Shown one piece after another: positions 53,123 to 63,100 of a stretch of DNA of 64,000 nucleotides. The translations under genes and the position numbers were made by a program. The notes under the pieces were generated by a model, which worked only from the letters and a program-made list of their open reading frames with translations, was not told the origin of the DNA and did not search any database. How positions within the stretch are numbered: position 1 is the first letter of the stretch; the number at the start of each line of letters is the position of its first letter. Origin of the DNA: Streptomyces sp. DSM 110735 (GTDB taxonomy: Bacteria > Actinomycetota > Actinomycetes > Streptomycetales > Streptomycetaceae); assembly GCF_016482685.1 (NCBI RefSeq), contig NZ_JACYHF010000007.1, forward strand, positions 248,001 to 312,000. Direction: 5' to 3'.

Positions 53123-53899
53123 ATGGTTTTGAGCGAGCTCACGCGGCACGATCCGGGGCACTGGCACACGACGACCGGGGGGCCGGACCTGTACGTGGCG
53201 TCGCCTGCCGGGAAGCCGGCGCACGGGGTGGTGGTCGTCGGGCACGAGCTGTTCGGGGTGACGCCGTGGGTGCGGCGGATGTGCGGGCGGTTCGCGGAGG
53301 CGGGGTGGGCGGCGATCGCGCCGGACTACTACGGGCGTTCGGGGACCCGGCGGGTGAGCCTCGGGGAGGACGAGGCGGGACGGGCGCGTGGCTTCCGGCT
53401 CATGGGCGCGCTGACGCGGGAGGGCGTCGAGGAGGACACGCGGGCGGCGCTCGCACTCGCGGCGGCGCTTCCGGCGGACGCGCCGCGGGGCTACGTCGGC
53501 TTCTCGCTCGGCGGGCACCTCGGCACCCTCGCCGCGACGCGCATCCCCTTCGACCTCGTCGTCAGTGTGTACGGCGGCTGGACGATCGACGGCGGGATCC
53601 CCCTGGCCGCCCCCGAGGCACCGCTGAGCGAATCCGGCGCCGCCGCGATCGCCCGCCACGGCACCCGGATGCTCGGCATCGTCGGCGACCGCGACCACCT
53701 GATCGACGCCGACGAGCGCCACCGCATCGCCCAGCGCCTGGCGGCGGCCGGGGTGCCCCACGAACTGTGCGTCTACGAGGGCGCCCAGCACGCGTTCCTC
53801 CGCGAGGACCGCCCGGAGACGTACGACGCGGGGGCGGCGGAGGATGCGTTCGGGCGGATCGTGGGGGCGTTGGAGGGGGTGCGGCGGGGCGGGAGTTGA
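53123..53899 (+). CDS. Dienelactone hydrolase-family alpha/beta hydrolase
   Basis: A 258-residue alpha/beta hydrolase. The oxyanion/lid region has [18 protein letters not shown], the nucleophile elbow is [11 protein letters not shown] (Ser, where classic dienelactone hydrolases have Cys), the acid is in [10 protein letters not shown] and the His in [10 protein letters not shown]. It probably cleaves an ester or lactone. Start uncertain: ATG at 53123, or a TTG at 53129 with AGGGGG spaced 6-7 nt upstream; an in-frame ATG lies at 53060. Confidence 0.85.
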   Translation: MVLSELTRHDPGHWHTTTGGPDLYVASPAGKPAHGVVVVGHELFGVTPWVRRMCGRFAEAGWAAIAPDYYGRSGTRRVSLGEDEAGRARGFRLMGALTREGVEEDTRAALALAAALPADAPRGYVGFSLGGHLGTLAATRIPFDLVVSVYGGWTIDGGIPLAAPEAPLSESGAAAIARHGTRMLGIVGDRDHLIDADERHRIAQRLAAAGVPHELCVYEGAQHAFLREDRPETYDAGAAEDAFGRIVGALEGVRRGGS

Positions 53900-53985
53900 G
53901 CCGGAGGCTGCCGTATCGGGCGGGCATCAGCCTCGCGGCGGCGCTGCCGAGTTCGCCCTCCAAGTGCCGCCCCGCACCGCACCGT

Positions 53986-54546
53986 TCACACCAGTTCCGC
54001 CACCCTCCGCCCCGGCCTGTTCCGGCGCCAGCCCACGGTGAGGAAGGTGAGCATGGCCAGGGGCGGTACGGCGCAGACGGTCCAACTGGCGGCCAGGGGC
54101 GGGCCCGGCTGGTCGAGTACGTCGATGGCGTGGAGCGTGCCGCGGCCGTGACCGGCGGGGCCGTCGAGGGCGAAGGTGAAGTCCCACTTTCCGGGTTCCG
54201 GGAGTGCGGCGACGTCCAGTCCCCAGACGTCCAGCTTGCGGGGGTGACGGGACAGCGGGGAGACGCGGTCGTCCTTGTCGAGTCCGGGTCCGTCGATGGT
54301 GAGGGTGCCGGACTTGCCCGCGATGCCGCCTGCGGGGGCGAAGGTGAAGTCGAGGGACTGCATGGCACGCAGCGGCCACTGGGAGAAACCGACCGTGACG
54401 CGGTAGGGCCCTGCCTGCACCTGTTCGGTGTGGACGATGCCGACGGGTGCGTAGGCCGACGCCGGTGCGATGGGGACGAGGAGGAACGCGAGGGCGGTGA
54501 CCACCGCGGTCGCGGCGGCGCGCAGGTGTGGGCGTACGGAGCGCAT
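53986..54546 (-). CDS. Secreted/membrane-anchored beta-sandwich protein of the Met-rich envelope operon
   Basis: A 186-residue protein: a signal peptide (about 1-31, cleaved near APASAYAP), a beta-sandwich domain (about 32-150: GPYRVTVGFSQWPLRAMQSLDFTFAP, KLDVWGLDVAALPEPGKWDFTFALDG) resembling YtkA/FixH-like immunoglobulin folds, and a C-terminal TM helix (about 152-172) with a basic stop-transfer tail. Its ATG lies 3 nt from the stop of the upstream polytopic gene. It is the last of four genes. No metal ligand set is obvious. Confidence 0.78.
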   Translation of the reverse strand: MRSVRPHLRAAATAVVTALAFLLVPIAPASAYAPVGIVHTEQVQAGPYRVTVGFSQWPLRAMQSLDFTFAPAGGIAGKSGTLTIDGPGLDKDDRVSPLSRHPRKLDVWGLDVAALPEPGKWDFTFALDGPAGHGRGTLHAIDVLDQPGPPLAASWTVCAVPPLAMLTFLTVGWRRNRPGRRVAELV

Positions 54547-54549
54547 GGG

Positions 54550-55713
54550 TCATCGGTCCTTCGTGGCAGGCGGGGTGGACTGCTCGCGCAGCAGGACGGC
54601 GAGCCGTGCGGCGAGGAAACCGGCGAGGGCGCCCGTGACCAGTCCCGTCCCGGCCATCGCCGGCAGAGTGACGGGGGTCGGACGGGATTCGCCGAGCAGT
54701 GCCTCCTGGACGGGCATGGACACGGCGATCACGGCGCCGCCCAGCGCGCCCATGAGCTGCGGCGCGATACGGCCGGACCAGCCCCGCCTCCGGCACAGCC
54801 ACAGGACCGCCGTCACCGCGGCCGCGCCGAGGAGCGCGAACATCGGGATGTCGGAGGGCAGGTCGGGCGGGCTGTCGCCGAGGTTGTCGCGCAGCGGGAG
54901 TCCGACCGCGGCGGCGTAGACGTGAGCCGCCCACGGGGAGAACCACCACAGGACACCCTGCATGGCACCGAGGACCACCGCCATGACCAGGGCGGAGCCC
55001 GGACGGCCGAGGGTGAACTGGCCCAGGATCAGCAGCAGGGTCGCGAAGAAGACGGTGCCGACGACCTCGGGCTCGACGGGCAGCGGAAGGGCGGAGAAGG
55101 CGTTCGCCGTGATCGGGCTGAAGACGATGAGCACGGGGATGCCGAGGACGAGTCCCGTCCTGCCCCACCGGGTCTCCCGCGCGGCGGCGAAGACGATGAC
55201 GCTGCCCGCCATGGTCAGGGAGATGGCCACGAAGAGCCCGATGTGGGGCGGCGAGTCCAGGACGGCGTCGAAGCCGTACAGGGAGTGCCACCACAGGTCC
55301 AGGAGCCCGAAGAGCAGGAACAGGGCCGCTCCCGTACCGGTGATCAGGTAGCCCAGCGGGGCGCGGAACATCCCGCCGAAGACGCGGACCGGCCTGCCTC
55401 CGACGACCTGGTCCACGGGCTGTCCGGCGCGCTGGGCGGCGGTCGCGAGCAGCACCACGACGAGGCTGGTGACACCGGCGACGGCGCTGCCGGAGTACAG
55501 CACGAGGTGGGACAGGGTGAAGAAGGTGTCCGGACCCACGTCGACGTGCCACTGGATGTCCCAGCTCAGACCGAGCAGGGAGGTGAGGGTGCCGAGGAGG
55601 ACGAGATGGGCGGCGAGCGGCCCGGCCCGCCCGCCGCGGGACAGCCGGGCGGCGGCGGACGACGGAACCGGCTGAGGAGCCGTGATTCCGGTGAGGGGCA
55701 GTCCTGTGCTCAT
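54550..55713 (-). CDS. Polytopic membrane protein with conserved His/Trp motifs
   Basis: A 387-residue protein with about 9-10 TM helices. I recognise no family. Striking residues near the membrane edge are WDIQWHVDVGPDTFFTLSH (about residues 50-68), WWHSLYGFDAVLDSPPHI (about 140-157), QGVLWWFSPWAAHVYAAAVG and the DLPSDIPMFALLG region; several His and Asp could bind metal. The placement with Met-rich and Ig-like partners suggests a metal-handling or copper-dependent membrane complex. ATG at 55713. The gene ends 3 nt before the following ATG. Confidence 0.78.
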   Translation of the reverse strand: MSTGLPLTGITAPQPVPSSAAARLSRGGRAGPLAAHLVLLGTLTSLLGLSWDIQWHVDVGPDTFFTLSHLVLYSGSAVAGVTSLVVVLLATAAQRAGQPVDQVVGGRPVRVFGGMFRAPLGYLITGTGAALFLLFGLLDLWWHSLYGFDAVLDSPPHIGLFVAISLTMAGSVIVFAAARETRWGRTGLVLGIPVLIVFSPITANAFSALPLPVEPEVVGTVFFATLLLILGQFTLGRPGSALVMAVVLGAMQGVLWWFSPWAAHVYAAAVGLPLRDNLGDSPPDLPSDIPMFALLGAAAVTAVLWLCRRRGWSGRIAPQLMGALGGAVIAVSMPVQEALLGESRPTPVTLPAMAGTGLVTGALAGFLAARLAVLLREQSTPPATKDR

Positions 55714-55751
55714 GGTCTTGCCTTTCTCATGGGGGGTGAAGTCGGCGCGGG

Positions 55752-56183
55752 TCAGCCGGAGACCGCCAGCGGGAAGTCGAGCCGGTCGCCGCGCCTGCCG
55801 TCGTCGACGCCGACGCGGAGGACCCAGCGCCCGGGCGTCATGAGGTGGAGGGAGGCGGAGTACCGGCCGGTCCCTCGGAACCGCGCGGGTGCCGTCGGCG
55901 TCGCGTGTCCGGCGGTGGGCAGTACGGCCTGGAGCGTGACGGTGGGAGGGGGACCGCCCTCGGCTTTCCGGCGCGGGGTCACCCGGATGTCGACCGTCAC
56001 GGCACCGGCGCGCGGATCGGCAACGGTCACGGTCACTTCCTCGGTGGCGCTGCCTCCGGTCAGGGAGACGGAGTCGTTCACCCAGTACGGCGCGAGGGCG
56101 ACGGCCACGAGGGCGACGGTCACCGCCAGCAGGACCGCGGCACCCGCGTACAGGAACCGGACCGCGGGGACACGGGCGTTCAC
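55752..56183 (-). CDS. Membrane-anchored Ig-like (YtkA/FixH-type) protein
   Basis: A 143-residue protein with one N-terminal TM helix (about 8-30, FLYAGAAVLLAVTVALVAVALAP) and an extracytoplasmic beta-sandwich (about 38-143) containing VTVDIRVTPRR, TVTLQAVLPTAGHATP and SASLHLMTPGRWVLRVGVDDG. It looks like a YtkA/FixH-like domain, a fold often associated with copper delivery. GTG at 56183 overlaps the stop of the upstream Met-rich gene (GTGA), so translation is coupled. It precedes the polytopic protein gene by 38 bp. Confidence 0.78.
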   Translation of the reverse strand: MNARVPAVRFLYAGAAVLLAVTVALVAVALAPYWVNDSVSLTGGSATEEVTVTVADPRAGAVTVDIRVTPRRKAEGGPPPTVTLQAVLPTAGHATPTAPARFRGTGRYSASLHLMTPGRWVLRVGVDDGRRGDRLDFPLAVSG

Positions 56184-57976
56184 CGTGCTCCTCCCGTGGG
56201 CGGGGCGACGCGCAGGAGGTACGGGACGGTCAGGACGGCGTTGTCCCGCTCGGCCTGGATCCACACGCGGTAGTAACCGGCGGCGGGGAAGGCGTACACG
56301 AAGGAGACGTCCGGTCCGTAGGCGGCGACTGTCTCGTCGGCGGGGCTGTCACCGTTGACCGGCATCAAGCCGCTCATGGAGCCGGACGCCATGGAGTCCA
56401 TGCCGTGGGTGGGCGTGTCCCCCATGTCATGCGCCGACCCCATGTCCCCCTCCTTTTTCATGGGGGCAGAGCCCATGGAGGTCGCACCCATGGAGGTCGA
56501 GCCCATGGACGCGGCGCCCATGGAGGTCGAGCCCATAGGTCCCGAGCCCATAGACGCCGAGCCCATCTCCCCACCCATGGAGTGCGCGTGGGCCCACACA
56601 TCCGCGCCCTGGGCCGCCTCCCCGAGGCGCGTCCGGCTGGTCGCCGCCGCCCTGTCGAGCGGCCCGACCACGATCATGTGCCCGATCATGCCGAGCCACG
56701 GCTGCAGCGAAGATGTGTCACCGACCCGAGCGGTCAGCGTGCTCGCCGCGCCCGCCCGGGGCGAGAGGGCCGACAACCGCACCCGTACGCCGTCCACGGT
56801 CCGCGTACCCGGTCCCTGCGGGACGAGCGCGGCGGGCAGCTCCGTGTCCTTGCCGGACGCGGACGCGGACGCGGACAAGGCGGCACCGGTGACCGTCAGA
56901 CCCGTCCCCGAGCGGAGCTGCTGGACCCCGCCGCCCCGGCGGGCGATCTCGGCGGACACGGCGTAGTGGCCCGCGGCGGTCGGCCGCAGCCGGACCTCGT
57001 ACGCCCCGGGGGCGGTGCGTACGGGATGCAGATGCCAGAGCTGCCCGGTGGGCCCGATCACCACCAGGTGCATCAGCGCCCCGTCGTGCACGACCAGGTC
57101 GTCCGCCGGGAGACCGGTGGAGCCGTCGGTCACGTGCAGCCGGAGCGTGACCGGTCTCCCCGTGGCGGTCGTGGACGGCGCGAGCATGAGCGCGGCGGGC
57201 GGGCGGGAGTGGTCGCTCGACACCGGGCGGACGACCGCGTACGGGTCGGCGACGTTGTCCTGTGTGGCGTCCACGTCCCGGCCCGGTGCGGGCGGTGCGG
57301 GCAGGGAGGCGGACAGCAGCGCGGCGGTGACGGCCGTCGCCAGCGCGGCCACGACACCGGCGGCGGGCATCAGCACCCAGCCCCCGCGCCGGGCTCTGAC
57401 GGCGACGAGCAGGGTCACCAGGATGAGCACCCCGGCGGCCACGAAGCCCGCGAACACGGCGAGTTCGGGGGGCGAGGTGCGCTGGGCGGGGACCACGAAG
57501 GGGATGCGTGCCGTACGGCTGCCGTCGTGGACGACGAGTTCCCAGGGCCCCGCCCGGTCGATGCGCAGGGCGCCCCCGTACGAGCCGGGTTCGGCGCCGA
57601 GCCTGACCGAGGTGCTGCTGGTGGTCGTGCCCGCCGTGGCACCGGCCGCCCGGTCCGCCGAGACGCCCGTCGGGACGGTGCCGAGGCGCAGGGTGCCCGG
57701 TGCGGTGCCCCGGTGGGTGAGGACGTCGACATGCAGCGGGCCGGGCAAACCGGTGACGCGGCGCAGGACGAAGGTGAGGTCGCGGTCGCCGAGCGTCTGC
57801 GCGATCTGGAGGTCGCCTCCGGTCGAGGAGTCCGCCCGTGCCGGGGCGGACAGGGCGAGACACAGACCCAGGGCGCAGAGCACCGCCACGAGCGCGCCGA
57901 CCGCGCGGGAGCCGCCCGGTGCGGCCCTGGCTCCGGGCGCACTGCGGGCAGGCGGGGAAGGGGAGTTGACGTTCAC
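56180..57976 (-). CDS. Secreted, Met-rich-repeat, multi-domain membrane protein (putative copper-binding)
   Basis: A 598-residue protein: a signal peptide (about 1-48), an Ig/CopC-like N-terminal domain (about 50-150), a TM helix (about 165-185) and a second (about 200-220), then an extracytoplasmic YtkA-like domain (about 265-360: TLRLHVTDGSTGLPADDLVVHDGALMHLVVIG), a further beta domain (about 375-470) with a GMIGHMIVVGPLDR motif, and a Met-rich insert (about 470-545) with seven MG[SA]xx units and 15 Met residues. The C-terminus (AAYGPDVSFVYAFPAAGYYRVWIQAE) closes the last sandwich. ATG at 57976; first gene of the operon. Confidence 0.82.
   Translation of the reverse strand: MNVNSPSPPARSAPGARAAPGGSRAVGALVAVLCALGLCLALSAPARADSSTGGDLQIAQTLGDRDLTFVLRRVTGLPGPLHVDVLTHRGTAPGTLRLGTVPTGVSADRAAGATAGTTTSSTSVRLGAEPGSYGGALRIDRAGPWELVVHDGSRTARIPFVVPAQRTSPPELAVFAGFVAAGVLILVTLLVAVRARRGGWVLMPAAGVVAALATAVTAALLSASLPAPPAPGRDVDATQDNVADPYAVVRPVSSDHSRPPAALMLAPSTTATGRPVTLRLHVTDGSTGLPADDLVVHDGALMHLVVIGPTGQLWHLHPVRTAPGAYEVRLRPTAAGHYAVSAEIARRGGGVQQLRSGTGLTVTGAALSASASASGKDTELPAALVPQGPGTRTVDGVRVRLSALSPRAGAASTLTARVGDTSSLQPWLGMIGHMIVVGPLDRAAATSRTRLGEAAQGADVWAHAHSMGGEMGSASMGSGPMGSTSMGAASMGSTSMGATSMGSAPMKKEGDMGSAHDMGDTPTHGMDSMASGSMSGLMPVNGDSPADETVAAYGPDVSFVYAFPAAGYYRVWIQAERDNAVLTVPYLLRVAPPTGGAR
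56459..56566 (-). repeat. Seven 15-bp units encoding MG[SA]xx pentapeptides
   Basis: Consecutive units read MGSAS, MGSGP, MGSTS, MGAAS, MGSTS, MGATS, MGSAP, closed by one more Met. The array spans 108 bp (7 x 15 plus one codon). Methionine every fifth residue makes a thioether-rich ladder, typical of copper-binding segments in exported proteins. Confidence 0.85.
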
Positions 57977-58184
57977 GCGGCAGACAGTAGGAAGCGCACC
58001 GGCACGGCGTCGTCACGCGGACGGGGCACTCGTGGTCCCCCGCGCGGGGGACCTTCCCTCCTTCGTCGGCGGGAGTTCCGCCCCCGTGCGGCCCATGAGA
58101 ATGGTGCGGGACATGTGTGCGCCCACCATGGTCCGCCGCCCGGCCGGGGCGGCGCGGGGAGGGAGGGACGGTGAGGGAGGGACG
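57977..58184. promoter_or_regulatory. Divergent promoter region between the Met-rich operon and the two-component system
   Basis: The two units are transcribed away from each other across about 208 bp. I could not pick out a confident -35/-10 pair or an obvious direct repeat. The kinase has GGGAGGGAC before its GTG. A shared response-regulator site is plausible on position alone. Confidence 0.35.
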
Positions 58185-59366
58185 GTGTCCGCTCGGACGG
58201 ACGGCGTGAGCGGGTCCCTGACCCGTCAGTCGATCATGGTGGCGGGGTTCTGCCTGCTCGCGGACGTGTTCGCGTTCTGCTACGAGGGCCGGGAGGTGTA
58301 CTCCCCCGTGGCCTTCTGGTGTCTCCTCGCGGGCGTGGTCCTCGCGGACGCTGCCCTGGCGAGTCCGGCGCGGCTGTCGGGAGTCGTGGCCTTCGCGCAG
58401 GCGGCGCTGGCGGTCGCCGGGGCGCTGGCGCTGCCCGGCGGCACCCCGCTGCCGGACGTCAACGACGCGGGGCTGCTCATCGCGGCCTACCGGGCAGGTG
58501 CGTGGCTGCACGGACTCCCGGCCGTACTGGCCCTGCTGTATCTGCTCACCGGGTCGCTCGCCGCACGCGTGCTCGGCGGCACCGATGTCACCGAGTGGCG
58601 GCTCCTCCTGCTGCACGCGGTGAAGGAGGCTCTGCTCGCCTGGCTGGTCGGCCGCTACACCACCGCCCGGGGCGCCCACATCGCCGAGCTGCGGCAGCGG
58701 GCCGTACGGGAGCGGGAGCGGGCTCGGCAGGCGCTCGCGGACGCCATCGCCGGGGAGCGCAGCGCCATCGCACGCGACCTGCACGACGTCATCGCCCACC
58801 ATGTGAGCGCTATCGGCGTCCACGCGGGCGCCGCCCGGCTGGGACTCGGTGCCCGGGAGGCGTCGCCGGTGTCGACGGCGCTCACGGCGGTGGAGACCTC
58901 CAGCCGCGCGGCCCTGCTCGACCTGCGCCGCCTGCTCGACTTCCTGCACGACAGCCCGGTGGAGGGCGCGCGGCAGCCGGGGCTGGACAACCTCGACGAG
59001 CTGACGGACGCCGTGTCCGCCGCCGGACTCCGGACGACGGTGACCGTCGAGGGTGTTCGCCGCCAACTGGAGGACTCCCTCGACATCGCCGCCTACCGCG
59101 TGGTGCAGGAGATGCTGACCAACGCCCTCCGGCACGGCGACGGCGAGGTCGACGTGGCGCTGCGTTTCGAGCCCGCGTCGCTCACGATCGCCGCCGTCAA
59201 CCCGGTGGCCGCCGCCCGGCGTCACCTCGTGACCGGCTCCCCGCACCGGGGGCTCGAAGGCATCAGCAGCCGCGCCGGGATGTTCGACGGCGTCGCCGCC
59301 TACGGCCCTGTCGCGGGCGGCGGCGCCTGGAAGACCACCGTCACCTTTCCCCTGGACGGCACATGA
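58185..59366 (+). CDS. NarL-type sensor histidine kinase of the Met-rich locus
   Basis: A 393-residue sensor. The N-terminal half (about 15-165) has four or five TM helices (MVAGFCLLADVFAFC, LLAGVVLADAALA, LLAALALPG, AVLALLYLLTGSLAA), followed by the HisKA_3 dimerisation domain with phospho-His in RDLHDVIAHHVSAIG and an HATPase domain ending with the motifs EMLTNALRHGDGE and GLEGISSRAGMF. It lacks a large periplasmic sensor domain, so it may sense the membrane or a ligand near it. GTG at 58185, with its stop overlapping the response-regulator ATG. Confidence 0.9.
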   Translation: MSARTDGVSGSLTRQSIMVAGFCLLADVFAFCYEGREVYSPVAFWCLLAGVVLADAALASPARLSGVVAFAQAALAVAGALALPGGTPLPDVNDAGLLIAAYRAGAWLHGLPAVLALLYLLTGSLAARVLGGTDVTEWRLLLLHAVKEALLAWLVGRYTTARGAHIAELRQRAVRERERARQALADAIAGERSAIARDLHDVIAHHVSAIGVHAGAARLGLGAREASPVSTALTAVETSSRAALLDLRRLLDFLHDSPVEGARQPGLDNLDELTDAVSAAGLRTTVTVEGVRRQLEDSLDIAAYRVVQEMLTNALRHGDGEVDVALRFEPASLTIAAVNPVAAARRHLVTGSPHRGLEGISSRAGMFDGVAAYGPVAGGGAWKTTVTFPLDGT

Positions 59367-60073
59367 GCCTGCGTATCCTCCTGGCCGACGACCACGCCAT
59401 GTTCCGCTCGGGACTCAAGGCGGTCCTGAGCACCCAGCCCGACCTGTGCTGCGTCGGTGAGGCGGACGACGGCCAGACCGCCGTCGAGGAGGCGGCACGG
59501 CTGGCGCCCGACATCGCCGTCCTGGACATCCGTATGCCACGCCTGGACGGGCTCCGCGCGGCGGAGCGCATCCTCGCCCGGCCGGGGAACACCACCCGGG
59601 TCATCGTGCTCACCACGTACGACGACGACAGTTACGTCTACCGCGCCCTGCACATGGGAGCCAGCGGGTTCCTGCTGAAGAGCGCCTCGCCGGAGGAGAC
59701 CATCGCGGCGGTGCGCGTCGCCGCGCGCGGAGACGCCCTGATCGACCCCTCCGTCACCCGCCGTCTCATCTCCCGGTTCGCCGGAAGCATCGCCCCGCCC
59801 GCGTCCTCCGCCGAACTGGACCGGCTGACGGCCCGGGAGCACGACGTCCTGCTCCTGCTGGCCCAGGCGCACAGCAACGGGGAGATCGCCCGCCGTCTCG
59901 GCATCGGCGACGAGACGGTCAAGACCCATGTCTCCCGCATTCTGGCCAAGCTCGGCCTGCGCGACCGCACCCAGGCGGTCGTGTACGCCGCCTCCCACCG
60001 GCTGACGGCGCCGCCGCCGCGCACGCAGGACACGGCCCGGCGCTGGGGCGGGGGCGGGCGCCGCCCGCGGTGA
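59363..60073 (+). CDS. NarL/LuxR-type response regulator of the Met-rich locus
   Basis: A 236-residue regulator: a receiver domain (about 1-120) with DDH, phospho-acceptor Asp in IAVLDIRMPRLDG, Thr in VIVLTTYDDD and Lys in GFLLKSASPEE, and a LuxR-type HTH (about 150-215) with LTAREHDVLLLLAQAHSNGEIARRLGIGDETVKTHVSRILAKL. All key residues are present. It is expected to control the divergent envelope operon at 53986-57976, though this is inferred from position. Its ATG overlaps the kinase stop. Confidence 0.93.
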   Translation: MSLRILLADDHAMFRSGLKAVLSTQPDLCCVGEADDGQTAVEEAARLAPDIAVLDIRMPRLDGLRAAERILARPGNTTRVIVLTTYDDDSYVYRALHMGASGFLLKSASPEETIAAVRVAARGDALIDPSVTRRLISRFAGSIAPPASSAELDRLTAREHDVLLLLAQAHSNGEIARRLGIGDETVKTHVSRILAKLGLRDRTQAVVYAASHRLTAPPPRTQDTARRWGGGGRRPR

Positions 60074-60177
60074 ACGACCTCCCGGTGCCCCCTCCGTCCC
60101 GCCCCGCCCCCTCGCGCCAACGCCCCCGCCGAAGGACACTCGTACGCAACGGAGTTGTCGCCGGAGGGGGACGGGAC

Positions 60178-63100
60178 GTGCGGGACGGGCATCGGGTGGA
60201 GGCGGAGCGGCTGCTGGTGCGGGCCGTGGAGGAGGAAGTGCGCAGGTCGGGGGGTCGGGCCGACGGGGCGGCGTTGCTGGCGCGGGCGCGGGACGGGCTT
60301 GACGGGATGGCGCTCGCGGCGGCGGAGGAGTACGAGGCGTACACGCGGGCGCTGGACGACTCGGAGTCGGGGCTCAGTTTCGGGCAGCGGTATGCGAAGG
60401 AGGGCGCCGGAACTCCCCTGGTCGTGGCGTCCGTTGCCGCCGTCGCCGCCGCAGTCGCCGATCTGTCCCTCGGAACCGGCGCGGGTACGGCGCTCGGCGC
60501 GGGCGTCGTCGTGGGCGTGGCCGGGGCTGCCACGACCGTCGTGAAGGTGGCCGGCGCGCATCTGCCCGCCGCGCACCACCGCAAGGGCGCGGCCGGACAG
60601 CCGGGCGGGCCCGAGCAGTTGCGGCTGCAGTGGCTGACGGCGCTGGAGGTGCGCGGTATCCGCCCCTTCCTGGACCAGCAGCGGATGCTCGGCGCGGCGC
60701 AGGGCGCGCGGAAGCAGAAGAAGGGCGCCCCGTCGCTGCGCGGCGCGGACAAGAGCGCGGCGGCCAGGCGGCGTACGGTCCTTGAGCAGTCCTTCGGGCA
60801 ACTCCCGGAGAAAGAAGGCGTGTTCGCGGGGCGACGGCAGGAGCTGGCGCGGATCGCGCAGTGGGCGCAGGCGGCCCGCGCGGCGACCGAGACCCGGCCG
60901 ACGGTGGTCGTGCTGCACGGGGAGCCCGGTTCGGGGCGCAGCGCGCTCGCGGTGCGGGCGGCGCACGAGCTGCGCGACCACTTCCGGGGCGCGGTCGTGG
61001 TGGACCTGCGCGGCGAGGGTCGCGAGACGCCCCCGCTGTCCACCCGTGACGCCCTGCTGCATCTGCTCAACCGACTCGGCGCGCCCCGCGAGCAGTTGCT
61101 GTTCCGCGAGCATGCCTCCACCGAGCAACAGGTCAGACGGCTGGCCGGGTTGTATCACCGGCATCTGACCGGGCTGCCGGTGACGATCGTCCTGGACGAC
61201 GCCTCCGACCCGGAGCAGGTGACCGCGCTGCTGCCCGAGCGCTCCGACAGCCTGGTCCTGGTCACCTCCCGCGCCCCGCTGGCACTGCCCGACGAACTGC
61301 CCGCCTGGGTGCATCAGTTGCCGGTCGACGCCCTGGACTCAGCCGCCTCCGAGGAGTTGCTGAACGCGTCCGCGCAGGACAGCACACAGCCCTACGACGC
61401 CGAATCCATCGAAAAGATCCGGGAGTTGTGCGGCGGGCTGCCCCTGGCGCTGCGCTGCGCGGGTTCCGCCCTCGGACCTCGCACCGCGCATCAACTCGCC
61501 GCGGATCTGGGGGCGTACGGTCCGGTCGAGCCGGTGGAGCGGGCGCTGTGGCTGCGCTACGCCGACCAGTCCGAGGACGCCCGCAGGCTGCTGCGCCGTC
61601 TCGCGCTCGCCGGGCGCGCCTCGCTCGGCGCCGCGGCCGCCGCCGCGCTGCTCGCCACCGACGAGGAGGCGGCCGGACGGCAGCTCGCCGCGCTCACCCG
61701 CGCCGGTCTGATCGACCATGTGCGCGGCAGCCGCTACCGGCTGCACGACCTGGTGCGCGCCTTCGCCCAGGCGCGCCTCCTCGACGAGGAGGACCCGGCC
61801 GAGCGCACAGCCGCCCAGGAGCGGCTGATCGTGAACTACGGGGAGCTGGCCGACTCGGTGCTGCGCCTGGTCGACGGCAACATGTCGACCCGCTCGGACC
61901 GCTTCGGCTCGCACGGCTTCACCTCCCTTGAGGAGGCGCTGCGCTGGCTGGACGACGAGTCGAGCTTCATCACGGCCACGCTGCGCCGCGCCGAGGGCGT
62001 CGACCAGGGCGCCGTGCTGAACCTGCTCGGCGCGCTGTGCGACTACTGCCTGCTGCGCGGCGACCTCTACCGCCTCGGTGAGATCAACGACCTCGCGCAG
62101 GCTGTCGACGAGGGTCTGCTGGTGCGCTCGGTGCAGTGGCGCACCGGCATCGCGGCCCGTCAGCTCGGCGAGCTGGACAAGGCGCGCACCACGCTGACCT
62201 CGGTCGTGGACCTGTACCGGGAGGCGCACCACGACGCGGGCGCCGCCCGTGCCCTGTGCTCGCTCGGCATCACCCTGCACCACCAGGGCAACCTCACCGA
62301 GGCGGCGGCGCGGCTCCAGGAGGCGCTGGACCTCCAGGCGGCTCCCCAGTTGGCGACGGACCGCGCCTGGACGATGCACGCGCTCGGCGCCGTCCAGCGC
62401 GACCGCGCCCGGCTGCCCGAGGCACTGGACCTGCTGAAGCGCTCCCTGGTGCTGCACCGCGCGGGCGGCTCCCTGCACGGCGAGGCATGGGCCCACTACC
62501 AGCTCGGGCAGCTCGCGCTGCGCCTCGGCGACGTACCGCGTGCGGAGCGGGAGCTGCGCGCCGCCCTGGAGCGCTACGGCCGGACCCGTGACGCGCGCGG
62601 CGAGGCGTGGGCGCTGACCCAGTTGGGCCGGGTCCGGCTGTTCGACGGCGATGCCTCGGCCGCCGTGGAGGCGCTGCGCCAGGCCGCCGCCCGGCATGTG
62701 GAGAACGAGGACGCGCGCGGCGAGGCGTGGACCCTCTTCCACCTCGGGCAGGCGCTGGAGGAGACCGGCGACCTGGACCGGGCGGTACGGGAGCTGGAGC
62801 GCTCGCGCACGATGTTCTCCCGGATGCGGGACGTGTACGGACTCGCCTGCGCCCGGCACCACTCGGCGCGGGTCACCCGGGACCAGCGCGCCGCGCAGAC
62901 CGGTTCGCTGCGCAACTCCGGCTTCGCCCGTCAGTTGCTGATGGACGCCCGCGCCGACTTCCAGCGCATCGGGGTCGCCCACGGCGAGGCGTGGACCTGC
63001 CTGGAGCTGGCGGTGGTGGACGCGGGCAACGGGCGCACCCAGCAGGCGCTGACCCTGTGCGACGAGGCGCTGACGCTGTTCACGTCGTACGGCGACCGGC

